Part shown: positions 49,842-59,510 of the stretch, piece by piece | Position numbering within the stretch: the first letter of the stretch is position 1 | Layout of the letters: every line of letters starts with the position of its first letter | From: Sphingomonas leidyi | GTDB lineage: Bacteria > Pseudomonadota > Alphaproteobacteria > Sphingomonadales > Sphingomonadaceae | Length of the DNA: 64,000 nucleotides | Assembly: GCF_011761945.1 (NCBI RefSeq) | Contig: NZ_JAASQV010000005.1 | Coordinates: forward strand, 62,001 to 126,000 | Direction of reading: 5' to 3' | Translations under genes and position numbers: made by a program | The notes under the pieces: generated by a model | The model's input: the letters and a program-made list of their open reading frames with translations, nothing else | Database searches by the model: none | What the model was told of the DNA's origin: nothing

Positions 49842-50456
49842 ATGTCGAAGCGTTCCAGCGCAAAGTACAAGCTCGACCGCCGCATGGGCGAGAACATCTG
49901 GGGCCGTCCCAAGTCCCCGGTGAACAAGCGCGAATACGGCCCGGGCCAGCACGGCCAGCGCCGCAAGGGCAAGATGTCGGACTTCGGCATCCAGCTGCGC
50001 GCCAAGCAGAAGCTCAAGGGCTATTACGGCGACGTCACCGAGAAGCAGTTCAAGCGCGCCTATGAGGACGCGTCGAAGATGAAGGGCGATACGTCGCAGA
50101 ACCTCATCGGCCTGCTCGAGCAGCGTCTCGACATGATCGTCTATCGCGCCAAGTTCGCACCGACGATCTTCGCGGCGCGCCAGCTGGTCAATCACGGCCA
50201 CGTCCTGGTCGATGGCGAGAAGTGCAACATCGGTTCGCGCCGCATCAAGCCGGGCCAGACCGTGTCGCTGCGCGCCAAGGCGCAGGAAATGGCGCTGGTG
50301 ATGGAGGCGCAGAGCCTCGCCGAGCGCGACATCCCCGACTATGTGTCGCCGGACGGCGCCTCGAAGATCACCTTCACCCGCGTGCCGACCCTCGACGAGG
50401 TGCCGTACCCGGTGAAGATGGAACCGAACCTGGTCGTCGAGTTCTACAGCCGCTGA
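49842..50456 (+). CDS. rpsD: Ribosomal protein S4
   Basis: Small-subunit primary binder at the 5' domain of 16S rRNA. The 204-residue alphaproteobacterial form lacks the zinc Cys of the other type (YKLDRRMGENIWGRPKSPVNKREYGPGQHG) and has the S4 domain (LDMIVYRAKFAPTIFAARQLVNHGHVLVDG, about residues 96-130). It stands alone, away from the alpha operon. A terminator 110 bases downstream is clear (50570). Confidence 0.97.
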   Translation: MSKRSSAKYKLDRRMGENIWGRPKSPVNKREYGPGQHGQRRKGKMSDFGIQLRAKQKLKGYYGDVTEKQFKRAYEDASKMKGDTSQNLIGLLEQRLDMIVYRAKFAPTIFAARQLVNHGHVLVDGEKCNIGSRRIKPGQTVSLRAKAQEMALVMEAQSLAERDIPDYVSPDGASKITFTRVPTLDEVPYPVKMEPNLVVEFYSR

Positions 50457-50462
50457 TGCCAT

Positions 50463-50482
50463 GCTCCGGCGCAAGCCGGAGC
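50463..50482. repeat. Hairpin GCTCCGGC-GCAA-GCCGGAGC
   Basis: Arms of 8 bp around a GNRA tetraloop, 7 bases after the rpsD stop. No U-tract, so it is probably a 3'-end stabiliser or a small repeat, with the true terminator following at 50570. Confidence 0.6.
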
Positions 50483-50569
50483 TGGCCATGCTCAGCGGCT
50501 CGGCCGGCGGCGCCAGGAGCGCCGACCGACGACGCGGCTTTGCCGCGGTGCCGATCCGGAGAGAAAGGA

Positions 50570-50596
50570 GGGCGGTCCTGCGGGGCCGCCCTTTTT
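50570..50596 (+). terminator. Intrinsic terminator after rpsD
   Basis: GGGCGGTCC (50570-50578), loop TGCG, GGGCCGCCC (50583-50591), then TTTTT (50592-50596). Nine pairs, one G-U. A canonical rho-independent terminator. Confidence 0.9.
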
Positions 50597-50669
50597 CGTT
50601 GCGGGGATCGAACCGCTATGGCGGATGTCCGGTCTGGTCCGGCCGTCATGGTTCCGGCACAGATGCCGC

Positions 50670-51437
50670 ATGATCGATCCGACCCTGTCCACGCCAGCCG
50701 AGGTGCTGGCGGCCGCGCGCGCCATAGTGGCGTCGCGCTATCCGGATGCCATCTTCGCGCTCGTCGCGGGGTCGCTGATGCGCGGGGAGGGCACGGCGCA
50801 TTCCGATCTGGATCTGATCGTGCTCCACGACCGGGTCGAAGCCTCGCGGCGCGAATCCTTCGTCGCCGGGGGCGTGCCGGTGGAGGCGTTCGTCCATGAC
50901 GACGAGACGCTGGCCTGGGCGATCGACGTCGCCGCGACGCGCGGCCGGCCCAGCCTTCTCGCCCTGATCGCCGAAGCGACGGCGATCGGCCGCGCCCCGC
51001 AGCGGGCGGCGCGGCTGAAGGAGGCGGTGGCGGGGATCCTCGCCAAGGGGCCGCCGCCCATGCCGCCCGCGCAGCTTGATGCGCTGCGCTATGCGATCAC
51101 CGACGCCGTGCAGGACTTGCGGGGCGCCCGTGGCGAGGCGGAGCCTCTGGCGATCGGCGTCCTGCTCTATCCCCTGCTGGCCGAGCTGGCCCTGCGCGGG
51201 CGCGGCCAGTGGAACGCGACGGGCAAATGGGTGCCGCGCGCGCTCGCCCGGATCGACGGCGCGCTTGCAGGGCGGTTCGACCACGCCTTTCGTGCCCTGT
51301 TCGCGTCGGGCACGGCCGATGCCGTCATCGCGCTCGCGGAACGGGAACTCGCGCCGCATGGGGGCATGCGCTTCGACGGCGACGTCCAGGTCGCCAGCCC
51401 CGCCTGGCGTGCGCCGGCGGGCCGGTTCGGCGCGTAG
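50670..51437 (+). CDS. Nucleotidyltransferase-domain protein
   Basis: A 255-residue protein with an N-terminal minimal nucleotidyltransferase fold: FALVAGSLMRGEGTAHSDLDLIVL (the GS...SDLDL catalytic motif, about residues 28-51, two Asp). The following region (about 60-230) is helical with the conserved DDETLAWAIDVAATRGRPSLL. It probably transfers a nucleotide to a small molecule or protein, as in aminoglycoside or antitoxin-type NTases; no toxin partner is seen. ATG 50670 fits the fold. Confidence 0.82.
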   Translation: MIDPTLSTPAEVLAAARAIVASRYPDAIFALVAGSLMRGEGTAHSDLDLIVLHDRVEASRRESFVAGGVPVEAFVHDDETLAWAIDVAATRGRPSLLALIAEATAIGRAPQRAARLKEAVAGILAKGPPPMPPAQLDALRYAITDAVQDLRGARGEAEPLAIGVLLYPLLAELALRGRGQWNATGKWVPRALARIDGALAGRFDHAFRALFASGTADAVIALAERELAPHGGMRFDGDVQVASPAWRAPAGRFGA

Positions 51438-51449
51438 GGCTTCCCGGCC

Positions 51450-53435
51450 TCAGGGCCTGGCGGGAAGCTTCAGCGCCGTGCGCAGGAACCCGTCGCTCTT
51501 GTCGAGCATCTGGGTGCGGGCGCGATCGTCGTCGAGCTGATGGTCGAGGCCCTTGAACTCGACCAGCTCGACCGACTTGCCTGCGCCGCGCAGCTTCGAT
51601 GCCATCAGTCGCGATTCGCCGACCCCGACATTCAGGTCCTGGTCGCCATGGAACATCAGCACCGGGGCCTTGATCTTCTGGGGGTTCTGGGCCGGCGAGC
51701 CTTCCTTCACATGCGGCCCCGAGCCGATGAACTTGCTGACCATGTCGTAGTTGGTGAAGCCCAGGGCTTCCTTTCGCAGCGCCTCCAGGTCCGTCACCGG
51801 CGCGATCGCCACGATCGCCTTGAACAGGTCGGGGTCGAGGGCCGGGCTCTGCAGTGCGGCATAGCCGCCATAGGACCAGCCGACGATCGCGAGCTTGTCC
51901 GGCGCGGCGATGCCCTGGGCGACCAGCCAGCGTCCGCCATCGTTGACGTCGCCGATCGCGGTGCGCCACGACTGGAAACCGTTCTTCTGGAACCAGGCGT
52001 CGCCATAGCCGGTCGATCCGCGGAAATTGGGCTGGAGCACCGCAAAGCCGCGCACCGCGTAGAATTGCGCCAGCCAGTCGAAGCCCCATTCGTCGCGCGA
52101 GCCCGGCCCGCCATGCGGCATCACGATCGCGGGCAGGTTCTTGCCGTCGCTGCCCGGCGGCAGGGTGAGATAGCCCGGGATCGCGGTGCCGTCCGCCGCC
52201 GGGAAGGTCACCGCCCGCATCGGCGACAGGCTGGTCTTGGCCAGCCCCGGCCGCAACGGCATCACTTCGGCGAGCTGCCGGCTGGTCTTGTCGTAGAGAT
52301 AATAGGTGCCCGGATCGGTGTCGCCGCCGGCGAACAGCAGCAGCTTCTTCTCGTCCGCGGTCGCGTCGACGAACGTCACCAACGGCTTGCCGGGCAGCGC
52401 CTTGCCGAGCGCGGTGCGCAGCTTCTGCAGCTCGGGGTCGAAGAATTCGGTGTTGCGCTTGTCGGTGGCGTAGCTCACGCCGACCACGCGCCGCTGCCGG
52501 CCGATGCGGATCAGCCCGTCGACATCGACCTGGGGATGCGCGAACACCAGCTTGCGGGTGAGGTTGCCGTCCAGCGCGATGCTGTAGAGCGCCATCCGCC
52601 CGTCCTTGCCGTCGAAGCCGTAGACGATGTTGGCGTCGCGATCGACGGCATAGGGGTTGAAGCCGGCATAGCCGCCGACACCGTCGGCGACGAGTTCGCC
52701 CAGCTTCTTCCATTCGCGGCTGTCGGACGTGCGATAGCTATAGGTGTAGCGGCCGGTGCTCATCCCCGTGCCGCGAGTCTCCGCCACGCCCAGGACGCGG
52801 ACATTGCCGTGCCCGTCGCTGATATACTCGCTGGCGCCGCCCCGCGGCAGCTCGACGCTCCTGCGCTTGAGCGTCGTCGCGTCGACCAGCTCCACCCCCA
52901 TCCCCTCGCGCGTGTTGGCGAGGTGGGTGCCGGTGGAATATTCGGGGACGGACATGCTCGTCATCAGCACCGATCCGTTCGATCCGTCCGGGCCCCAGTC
53001 GATGATGTCCCCACCCGACTGGACGATGTCGAGCGCGGTCGCGCTGCCCCGCTTGCTCAGCAGCTTGAGGTCCGATCCATCGGCGTTGAGCGAGACCATC
53101 CGGGTGAAGGCGAGCTTCTGGTCGAGCTGCTCGATGATGTAGATGTTGCACACGATCCGCGTCGAACTGGCCCAGCGGCAGCTGGTGAGCTGATCGGGCT
53201 CGCCGCTCGCGGTAAGCACCACCTTGCTCGCGCCGGTCTGCACATTGGCGACCACCAGCCCCGCGCCGTGCCCGGGCATCGGCTGGATCATCGCCACCTG
53301 GGTGCCGTCGGGCGACAGGCTGATCTGCTGCACGAACTCGCGCGCGCCGAAATTGCGCGCATCCTCGCTCTGCGCCGAAGCGAGCGCGGGCACGGCCGAG
53401 GCGGCGAGCAGCGCCGCGCGAACGAAATATTTCAT
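51450..53435 (-). CDS. Exported S9-family peptidase (prolyl oligopeptidase/acylaminoacyl type)
   Basis: A 661-residue exported serine peptidase. Signal peptide (MKYFVRAALLAASAVPALASAQ), a seven-bladed propeller region (about residues 25-390) and a C-terminal alpha/beta-hydrolase (about 420-661). The nucleophile is in GWSYGGYAALQ (about residue 517), the Asp in MFHGDQDLNVG (about 596) and the His in FKGLDHQLDD (about 630). It cleaves short peptides in the periplasm. Divergent from the TonB receptor gene; the two may serve peptide uptake. ATG 53435 starts the signal. Confidence 0.93.
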   Translation of the reverse strand: MKYFVRAALLAASAVPALASAQSEDARNFGAREFVQQISLSPDGTQVAMIQPMPGHGAGLVVANVQTGASKVVLTASGEPDQLTSCRWASSTRIVCNIYIIEQLDQKLAFTRMVSLNADGSDLKLLSKRGSATALDIVQSGGDIIDWGPDGSNGSVLMTSMSVPEYSTGTHLANTREGMGVELVDATTLKRRSVELPRGGASEYISDGHGNVRVLGVAETRGTGMSTGRYTYSYRTSDSREWKKLGELVADGVGGYAGFNPYAVDRDANIVYGFDGKDGRMALYSIALDGNLTRKLVFAHPQVDVDGLIRIGRQRRVVGVSYATDKRNTEFFDPELQKLRTALGKALPGKPLVTFVDATADEKKLLLFAGGDTDPGTYYLYDKTSRQLAEVMPLRPGLAKTSLSPMRAVTFPAADGTAIPGYLTLPPGSDGKNLPAIVMPHGGPGSRDEWGFDWLAQFYAVRGFAVLQPNFRGSTGYGDAWFQKNGFQSWRTAIGDVNDGGRWLVAQGIAAPDKLAIVGWSYGGYAALQSPALDPDLFKAIVAIAPVTDLEALRKEALGFTNYDMVSKFIGSGPHVKEGSPAQNPQKIKAPVLMFHGDQDLNVGVGESRLMASKLRGAGKSVELVEFKGLDHQLDDDRARTQMLDKSDGFLRTALKLPARP

Positions 53436-53517
53436 GAATCCCCCCCTTTTCGGACGGCAGCCTAGCCGGCGCGCGCACTTTGGCAATCCACCCGATCCCT
53501 GGTGCTGCATAGTCCGC

Positions 53518-53539
53518 GGCATGGGCTCTGCCCCATGCC
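53518..53539. repeat. Inverted repeat GGCATGGG-CTCTGC-CCCATGCC
   Basis: Arms 53518-53525 and 53532-53539 are exact complements. It lies in the 259-base divergent region between the S9 peptidase and the TonB receptor gene, about 160 bases from the receptor start, and could be an operator for either gene. Confidence 0.5.
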
Positions 53540-53694
53540 TCTCGCGACTGGCCCCATGCACATCGGAAATCGCTGTCATTTTTCCGAACAAATAGCTTCA
53601 TTTCGGTGTCTTCTCCAAGCCGTCCAATCGCAACAGCAGGCGCCTAGCGCGCCCCGGCAGCAGCCTGCGCTGTCCATGCGAAAGGGGATTACCA

Positions 53695-56199
53695 ATGCAG
53701 ATCAGCCATATGCTGACGCGCACCAGCTTCACCGCCCTCCTGTTGACGGCGAGCGTTCCGGCGCTCGCCCAGGCACAGGAAGCCGCCAGCCCGGCCACCG
53801 GCGCCGCCACGCCCGACGAGGAGATCGTCGTCACCGGCCGCGCCGGCGCCGGCGAGCGCACCAAGCTCGACACCAGCTACGCCGTCACCACCCTGTCGAA
53901 CGACATGATCCGCTCGCGCGCGCCGTCGAGCGTGACCGAGACGCTGAAGTCGGTCCCCGGTTTCTGGGTCGAGGCCTCGGGCGGCGAAGGCTCGGGCAAT
54001 GTCCGCGCGCGCGGCATTCCGGTCGACGGCTTCGGTTCGATCAACCTGCTCGAGGACGGCCTGCCCGTGCAGCACGATCCCGCGCTCGGCTATCTGAACG
54101 CCGACCAGGCCTTCCGTCTCGACGAATCGATCGACCGGATCGAAGTCGTCCGCGGCGGCCCGTCGTCGGTCTTCTATTCGAACGCCCCCGGCGGCGTGGT
54201 CAACTACATCACCCGCCGCGCCGGCGATTCGATCACCGGCAACGCCCGCGTCCTCTATGGCCCCACTGCCGAGCTCTACCGTTTCGACGGCTGGATCGGC
54301 GCGCCGCTGGCCGACGGCCTCAAGCTCGGCGTCGGCGGCTTCTATCGCAGCGAGCAGGGCGTCCGCGATCCCGGCTTCACCGGCAACAAGGGCGGCCAGG
54401 TCCGCGCCGACCTCGTCAAGGAATTCGACGGCGGCTCGCTGACCTTCAGCTACAAGCATCTCGACGACAACGCGATCTTCTACACCGGCATCCCGCTGAC
54501 CAAGGACGGCAAGGGCAAGATCGTCGGCCTGCCGGGCTTCGATCCGCATTACGGCACCACCGCCAGCCCCGCCTCGGCCAAGCTCTCGCTGCGCAGCGCC
54601 ACCGGCATCGTCAATTTCGACAACACCAAGGGCACCGACATCCGTCTCGACCAGGGCTCGATCCTCACCGATTACGAGTTCGCGCCGGGCTGGAAGCTCA
54701 CCAACGGCATGCGCTATCGCGACAGCTACACGGTCCGCAACGGGGTCTACCCGACTTCGGTCAACACCGCGGCGGCCTTCCTCGCGGCGAACCGCGCGGC
54801 GCTGCTCGGCGCCTTCCCGGGCGCGACCGACGTGCAGATCCGCTATGCCGACAACGGCCAGGCGTTCAACGTCGCCAACCAGAACGGCAATGGCGACATC
54901 TTCATCAACGCCGCCCGTCCGGTGACCGTCTGGGAGCGCGAGTTCCTCAACGACTTCCGCATCGCCCACAAGTTCGAAGCCGCGGGCACGCATGATTTCG
55001 CGTTCGGTTTCTATTATGCGAACATCGACGAGACCTTCAGCCGCTACTCGGCCTCGACCGTGCAGGACGTGTCGAACAATTCGCGCCTGCTCGACGTGGT
55101 CGCGGTCAACGCCGCCGGCACCGTCGTCGGCGCGCTGACCAGGAATGGCGTCGCCCGCTACGGCTCGGAATTCGCCAACGGCACCGGCAGCCAGACGACG
55201 ATCGCGCTCTATGCATCGGACGAGTGGCAGATCACGCCGACGCTGCGCTTCGACGGCGGTATCCGCTGGGAGCAGATGAAGGCCAACGGCGCGCAGGAAG
55301 GCCAGAAGACGGTCAATCTGGGCGATCCCACCACGCTGGCGGACGACACGGTGCTGACCGGCAACGGCGTGTTCACCAACTTCGATCGCAAGTTCGACGA
55401 TATCGGCTACACCGCCGGCATCGACTGGCAGTTCGCCAGGGTCGGCGGCGTGTTCGCGCGCTACACGCACGCCTTCCGCATGCCGAGCGTCGGCAGCTTC
55501 ATCACCAGCGCCACCGCGACGCCGGTGATCCAGGGCATCAACATGTGGGAAGGCGGGCTCAAGCTCTCCACTCCGCTGATCAGCATCTATGCCACCGGCT
55601 TCCTGACCGACTACGACTCCTATTCGATCGGCAATTTCGTCTTCGCGCCGCCGCCGGCCACCGGCGTCATCCAGCAGACGGTCTATACCGACACGCGTGC
55701 CTATGGCGTCGAGCTCGAGGCGACGCTGCGCCCGGTCAAGTGGTTCGACTTCACCGTCCAGGCGACCATCCAGGAGCCGACCTTCCGCAACCTGCGCTAC
55801 AACGAGAACACGTCGGGCGGCCTGGTCGCGCGCGACTATTCGGGCAACCAGCTGCTGCGCGTGCCCAAGCTCTCGCTGCGGGCCACGCCGGCGGTGACGC
55901 TGTTCGACGGGCGCCTGCGTGCGCAGATGGACGTCGAGCATTATGGCGACCGCTATGCCGATGCGGCGAACACCTCGAAGCTGCCGGCCTATACGGTGAT
56001 CAATGCCAGCGTCAGCCTGGGCCTGACCAAGAACATCCGCCTCTGGGCCTATGGCGACAACCTCACCAACACGATCGGCCTTACCGAAGGCAATCCGCGC
56101 GCGGGCGAGCTGACCAGCGGCCAGGCCAACGACCTGCTGTTCATCGGCCGCCCGATCGTGGGCCGCAACATCCGCTTCGCGGTCGACTTCTCGTTCTGA
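53695..56199 (+). CDS. TonB-dependent outer-membrane receptor
   Basis: A 834-residue receptor that imports a large or scarce ligand using TonB energy. Signal peptide (cleavage about ALAQAQ, residue 27), TonB box EEIVVTGR (about 43-50), a plug domain (SVTETLKSVPGFWVEASGG to VVRGGPSSVFYSNAPGGVVNYITRR, about 79-187) and a beta-barrel ending in IRFAVDFSF, with the aromatic last residue used for barrel assembly. The start follows AAAGGGGATTACC. Ligand unknown; the neighbours (S9 and M28 peptidases) hint at peptides or another organic ligand. Confidence 0.95.
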   Translation: MQISHMLTRTSFTALLLTASVPALAQAQEAASPATGAATPDEEIVVTGRAGAGERTKLDTSYAVTTLSNDMIRSRAPSSVTETLKSVPGFWVEASGGEGSGNVRARGIPVDGFGSINLLEDGLPVQHDPALGYLNADQAFRLDESIDRIEVVRGGPSSVFYSNAPGGVVNYITRRAGDSITGNARVLYGPTAELYRFDGWIGAPLADGLKLGVGGFYRSEQGVRDPGFTGNKGGQVRADLVKEFDGGSLTFSYKHLDDNAIFYTGIPLTKDGKGKIVGLPGFDPHYGTTASPASAKLSLRSATGIVNFDNTKGTDIRLDQGSILTDYEFAPGWKLTNGMRYRDSYTVRNGVYPTSVNTAAAFLAANRAALLGAFPGATDVQIRYADNGQAFNVANQNGNGDIFINAARPVTVWEREFLNDFRIAHKFEAAGTHDFAFGFYYANIDETFSRYSASTVQDVSNNSRLLDVVAVNAAGTVVGALTRNGVARYGSEFANGTGSQTTIALYASDEWQITPTLRFDGGIRWEQMKANGAQEGQKTVNLGDPTTLADDTVLTGNGVFTNFDRKFDDIGYTAGIDWQFARVGGVFARYTHAFRMPSVGSFITSATATPVIQGINMWEGGLKLSTPLISIYATGFLTDYDSYSIGNFVFAPPPATGVIQQTVYTDTRAYGVELEATLRPVKWFDFTVQATIQEPTFRNLRYNENTSGGLVARDYSGNQLLRVPKLSLRATPAVTLFDGRLRAQMDVEHYGDRYADAANTSKLPAYTVINASVSLGLTKNIRLWAYGDNLTNTIGLTEGNPRAGELTSGQANDLLFIGRPIVGRNIRFAVDFSF

Positions 56200-56204
56200 G
56201 TGCC

Positions 56205-56237
56205 GGGGGAAGGGGAGGCGTATCTTCCTCTTCCCCC
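56205..56237 (+). terminator. Candidate hairpin terminator after the TonB receptor
   Basis: GGGGGAAG...AGG (56205-56218) pairs with CCTCTTCCCCC (56227-56237) with a short bulge. It lies just after the receptor stop, before the PHP gene. The U-tract is poor, so confidence is moderate. Confidence 0.5.
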
Positions 56238-56299
56238 ATTTCCCGCCCAATCTCTCCGTTCCTGATCCCCCTGACGGTCCTCCTCCAAGGGATTGCCCC

Positions 56300-57739
56300 A
56301 TGCTCCGCTTGCTGATCGCGCTCTGCCTCCTCCTCGTCCACGCGCCCGCATATGCGCAGCAGGCGGACCAGGTGATGACCGGCGAGATCACCGGCGCGGA
56401 TCACGAGACCTACAAGCAGATCCCCTTCGACGTGCCCGACGGGACCCGGCGCATCACTGTGCGCCTCAGCTATGACAAGGCGAACCGGACGGTCGTCGAT
56501 CTCGGCCTGTTCGATCCCGAGCGCTTCCGCGGCTGGAGCGGCGGCACGCGCGACCGTTTCACCATCGCGGCCAGCGACGCCTCGCCCGGCTATCTCCCCG
56601 GCGCGCTGCCCGCGGGCCGCTGGCACGTCCAGCTCGGCGTGCCCAATGCCCGCAAGGATGCGCGCAGCCCCTATCGGCTCGAGGTCTTCCTCGATCGCGG
56701 TGCCGTCCGCAACGCCAGCGCCGCGATTGCCGACGGCCCGGTCCGGACCGGCCCCGGCTGGTTCCGCGGCGATCTCCACATGCACGATGCCCATTCGGAT
56801 GGCAGCTGCACCAGCAAGGCGGGCAGGAAGGTGCCGTGCCCGCTCTTCCGCACCGTCGACGCCGCCGCGCGTGCCGGCCTCGATTTCGTCGCGGTCACCG
56901 ATCACAACACCGTCGCGCATTTCGCGGGGCTGCGCGAGCTCCAGCCCTATTATGACGACATCCTGCTGATCCCGGGGACCGAGATCACCACCTTTGGCGG
57001 CCATGCCAATGCGATCGGCCTCGATCGCTGGGTCGATTTCCGCATCGGCACGCCCGGCGTCCCCAATGTCGCCGCAGTGGAGAAGGCCGTGGCGGAGGCC
57101 GGCGCGATCCTCTCGATCAACCATCCGGCGCTGCCCTCGGGCGAGGCCTGTATGGGCTGCGGCTGGATCTGGCCGGATACCGACTGGACGGGCATCGCCG
57201 CGGTCGAGGCGATCAACGCCAATACGGTCGACACGCCGCTCTCGGGCATCGGCTTCTGGTACAAGCGGTTGAATGCGGGCAATCGCCTCGCCGGCATCGG
57301 CGGCAGCGACAATCACGATCCCGATGCCCAGGCCGGCCGCGCCCCGATCGGCCGCCCGACCACCGTGGTCCATGCCGCCGAACTCTCCACCCCGGCGATC
57401 CTGGCGGGCATCCGTGCCGGCCGCGTCTTCATCGACGTCGAGGGTACGCGCGACCGGATGCTCGACGTGACGGCCGCTTCGGGCCGCAGCCGCGCGGCGA
57501 TGGGCGAGACGATCGCCGCCGGCGCGAGGATCGACGTCACCGCGACGATCGCCGGCGTCGCGGCGGGCAGGGCGGTGCTGGTCGCCAATGGCGCCGAAGT
57601 GCAGTCGCTGCCGGTCGGGCCGGCGGTTGCCTTCCGGCTCGATCGCAAGGCCGCCTGTGGCTGGGTCGCAGTCAACGTGACGACGGAGGGCGGCAAGCTC
57701 CTGCTCGTCGGCAACCCGATCTATGTGGTGTGCCGCTAG
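56300..57739 (+). CDS. Exported PHP-domain metallohydrolase (CehA/McbA type)
   Basis: A 479-residue exported protein: signal peptide (LIALCLLLVHAPAYAQQ), an N-terminal beta-rich domain (about 25-145) and a PHP domain from about residue 150. Metal ligands: DLHMHDAHSDG (about 158-168), VTDHNTVAHF (about 200), the GTEITTFGGHANAIG loop, SINHPALPSG and GGSDNHDP. Members of the CehA/McbA group hydrolyse carbamates or phosphodiesters; the substrate here is unknown. Co-directional with the receptor and the M28 peptidase. Confidence 0.88.
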   Translation: MLRLLIALCLLLVHAPAYAQQADQVMTGEITGADHETYKQIPFDVPDGTRRITVRLSYDKANRTVVDLGLFDPERFRGWSGGTRDRFTIAASDASPGYLPGALPAGRWHVQLGVPNARKDARSPYRLEVFLDRGAVRNASAAIADGPVRTGPGWFRGDLHMHDAHSDGSCTSKAGRKVPCPLFRTVDAAARAGLDFVAVTDHNTVAHFAGLRELQPYYDDILLIPGTEITTFGGHANAIGLDRWVDFRIGTPGVPNVAAVEKAVAEAGAILSINHPALPSGEACMGCGWIWPDTDWTGIAAVEAINANTVDTPLSGIGFWYKRLNAGNRLAGIGGSDNHDPDAQAGRAPIGRPTTVVHAAELSTPAILAGIRAGRVFIDVEGTRDRMLDVTAASGRSRAAMGETIAAGARIDVTATIAGVAAGRAVLVANGAEVQSLPVGPAVAFRLDRKAACGWVAVNVTTEGGKLLLVGNPIYVVCR

Positions 57740-57871
57740 GGCGCTCCGCTTCGTCCCCGCGATTCCCCGCCGCGACGGTGTTTCATAGTATCGCTACCAT
57801 GGCGCCGCGCATTGCGATCCCGCGCAACCCTTGCCAACATTCGCGCGATACCATTCCGCAAAGGGGATCCC

Positions 57872-59491
57872 ATGCGTCACCTGCTCACCGCTGCCCTGCT
57901 GCTCGCGGGCACCGCGGCCAATGCCCAGACCATCCCGGTCGAGACGATGAAGGAGGTGACCAGGGAATTGTCCTCCGATGCCTATGAGGGGCGCGCGCCG
58001 ACCACCCCGGCGGAGGACAAGACGATCGCCTATATCGTCCAGCGCTTCGAAAGGGCCGGATTGAAGCCGGGCAACAAGGGCAAGTGGACCCAGGACGTGC
58101 CGCTGGTCGAGCTCACCGCCGGCAATGTCCAGCCGCTCGTCTTCACCGGCGGCAAGGCGCCGGTCAGCCTCGACTATCGCAAGGACATGGTGATCGGCAC
58201 GTACCGCGTGGTCCCCAAGGTCGCGATCAAGGACAGCGACGTGGTGTTCGTCGGCTATGGCATCAACGCGCCCGAGCGCGGCTGGAACGACTATGCCGGC
58301 CTGGACGTGAAGGGGAAGACGGTCGTCATCCTGGTCAACGATCCCGACTATCAGGCCCCTGATGCCAAGGGTTTGTTCGAGGGCCGGGCGATGACCTATT
58401 ATGGCCGATGGACCTACAAGTTCGAGGAAGCCGCCCGCCAGGGCGCGGCTGCCGCGATCATCGTGCATGACAGTTTCCCGGCCTCCTATCCCTGGGGCGT
58501 CGTCCAATCCTCCTGGACCGGCCCCCAGCTCGAGCAGGACACCCCCGGCGATCACATGGACCAGAGCCAGGCGATCGGCTGGATGCAGCTCGACAAGGCC
58601 AAGGCGCTGTTCGCCGCGGCGGGCAAGGATTTCGATGCCCTCGCCGCCGCTGCGACGAAGCAGGGCTTCAAGGCCGTGCCGCTCGGCGTGAAGGCTTCCG
58701 TCAGCTGGGACAATTCGATCCGGCGCCAGGCGTCGAAGAATGTGGTCGGCATCCTGCCCGGCGCCGGCAAGCCCGACGAAGTGGTGCTCTATTCGGCCCA
58801 TTGGGACCATCTTGGCCGCTGCGACGCGGTGAAGGGGGACGACATCTGCAACGGCGCGGTCGACAATGCCTCCGGCATCGGCGGGCTGGTCGCGCTGGCG
58901 GAAGCCCATGCGAAAGCGGGCCCGGCCCGGCGCAGCATCGTCTTCCTGGCCGTCACGGCCGAGGAATCGGGCCTGCTGGGCAGCAAGTTCTACGCCGAGA
59001 ACCCGGTCTATCCGCTCGCCAGGACGGTGGGCGGAGTGAATATGGATTCGCTCAACGTCATTGGAAAGACCAGGGATTTCGTGCTGGTCGGCGCCGGCAA
59101 GTCCGAGCTCGAGGACCTGGTGAAGCCCATCGTCGCCGCCGAGGGCCGGGTGATCGTCCCCGAGGAACGGCCCGAGGCGGGCGGCTATTACCGTTCCGAC
59201 CATTTCAGCTTCGCCAAGCTGGGTGTGCCGATGCTCTATGGCGAGAGCGGCGACGATCTGGTGAACGGCGGCAAGGAAGCCGGCGAGCGGGCCGCCAAGG
59301 ATTATACCCAGAACCGCTATCACAAGCCCCAGGACGAATATGATCCCAGCTGGGACTGGAGCGGCGCGGTCTCCGACCTCAACGTCTATTACGGCCTTGG
59401 CCGCCAGCTGGCCGACGGCAGCGCCTGGCCAAACTGGTATCCGACCGCCGAATTCCGCGCGATCCGCGACAAGTCTCGCGCCGGGCAGTGA
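57872..59491 (+). CDS. Exported M28-family zinc aminopeptidase
   Basis: A 539-residue exported di-zinc aminopeptidase. Signal peptide (LLTAALLLAGTAANAQ), a PA-like insert (about 130-260: VVFVGYGINAPERGWNDYAGLDVKGKTVVIL) and the M28 catalytic core: YSAHWDHLG (His-Asp), GAVDNASGIGGL (Asp), VTAEESGLLGS (two Glu), NMDSLN (Asp) and YYRSDHFSF (His). All ligands are seen. It would trim peptides in the periplasm or outside. ATG 57872 has an AAAGGGGATCCC ribosome site. Confidence 0.93.
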   Translation: MRHLLTAALLLAGTAANAQTIPVETMKEVTRELSSDAYEGRAPTTPAEDKTIAYIVQRFERAGLKPGNKGKWTQDVPLVELTAGNVQPLVFTGGKAPVSLDYRKDMVIGTYRVVPKVAIKDSDVVFVGYGINAPERGWNDYAGLDVKGKTVVILVNDPDYQAPDAKGLFEGRAMTYYGRWTYKFEEAARQGAAAAIIVHDSFPASYPWGVVQSSWTGPQLEQDTPGDHMDQSQAIGWMQLDKAKALFAAAGKDFDALAAAATKQGFKAVPLGVKASVSWDNSIRRQASKNVVGILPGAGKPDEVVLYSAHWDHLGRCDAVKGDDICNGAVDNASGIGGLVALAEAHAKAGPARRSIVFLAVTAEESGLLGSKFYAENPVYPLARTVGGVNMDSLNVIGKTRDFVLVGAGKSELEDLVKPIVAAEGRVIVPEERPEAGGYYRSDHFSFAKLGVPMLYGESGDDLVNGGKEAGERAAKDYTQNRYHKPQDEYDPSWDWSGAVSDLNVYYGLGRQLADGSAWPNWYPTAEFRAIRDKSRAGQ

Positions 59492-59510
59492 ACGGGATTA
59501 TGGGGGCGGA

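Noticed and set aside
50463..50482. Hairpin as the rpsD terminator
   Set aside because: It lacks a U-tract; the terminator with TTTTT at 50570-50596 fits better.
50670..51437. Nucleotidyltransferase as half of a toxin-antitoxin pair
   Set aside because: No HEPN-like or toxin-sized partner gene lies next to it, and the protein is longer than a MNT-type antitoxin.
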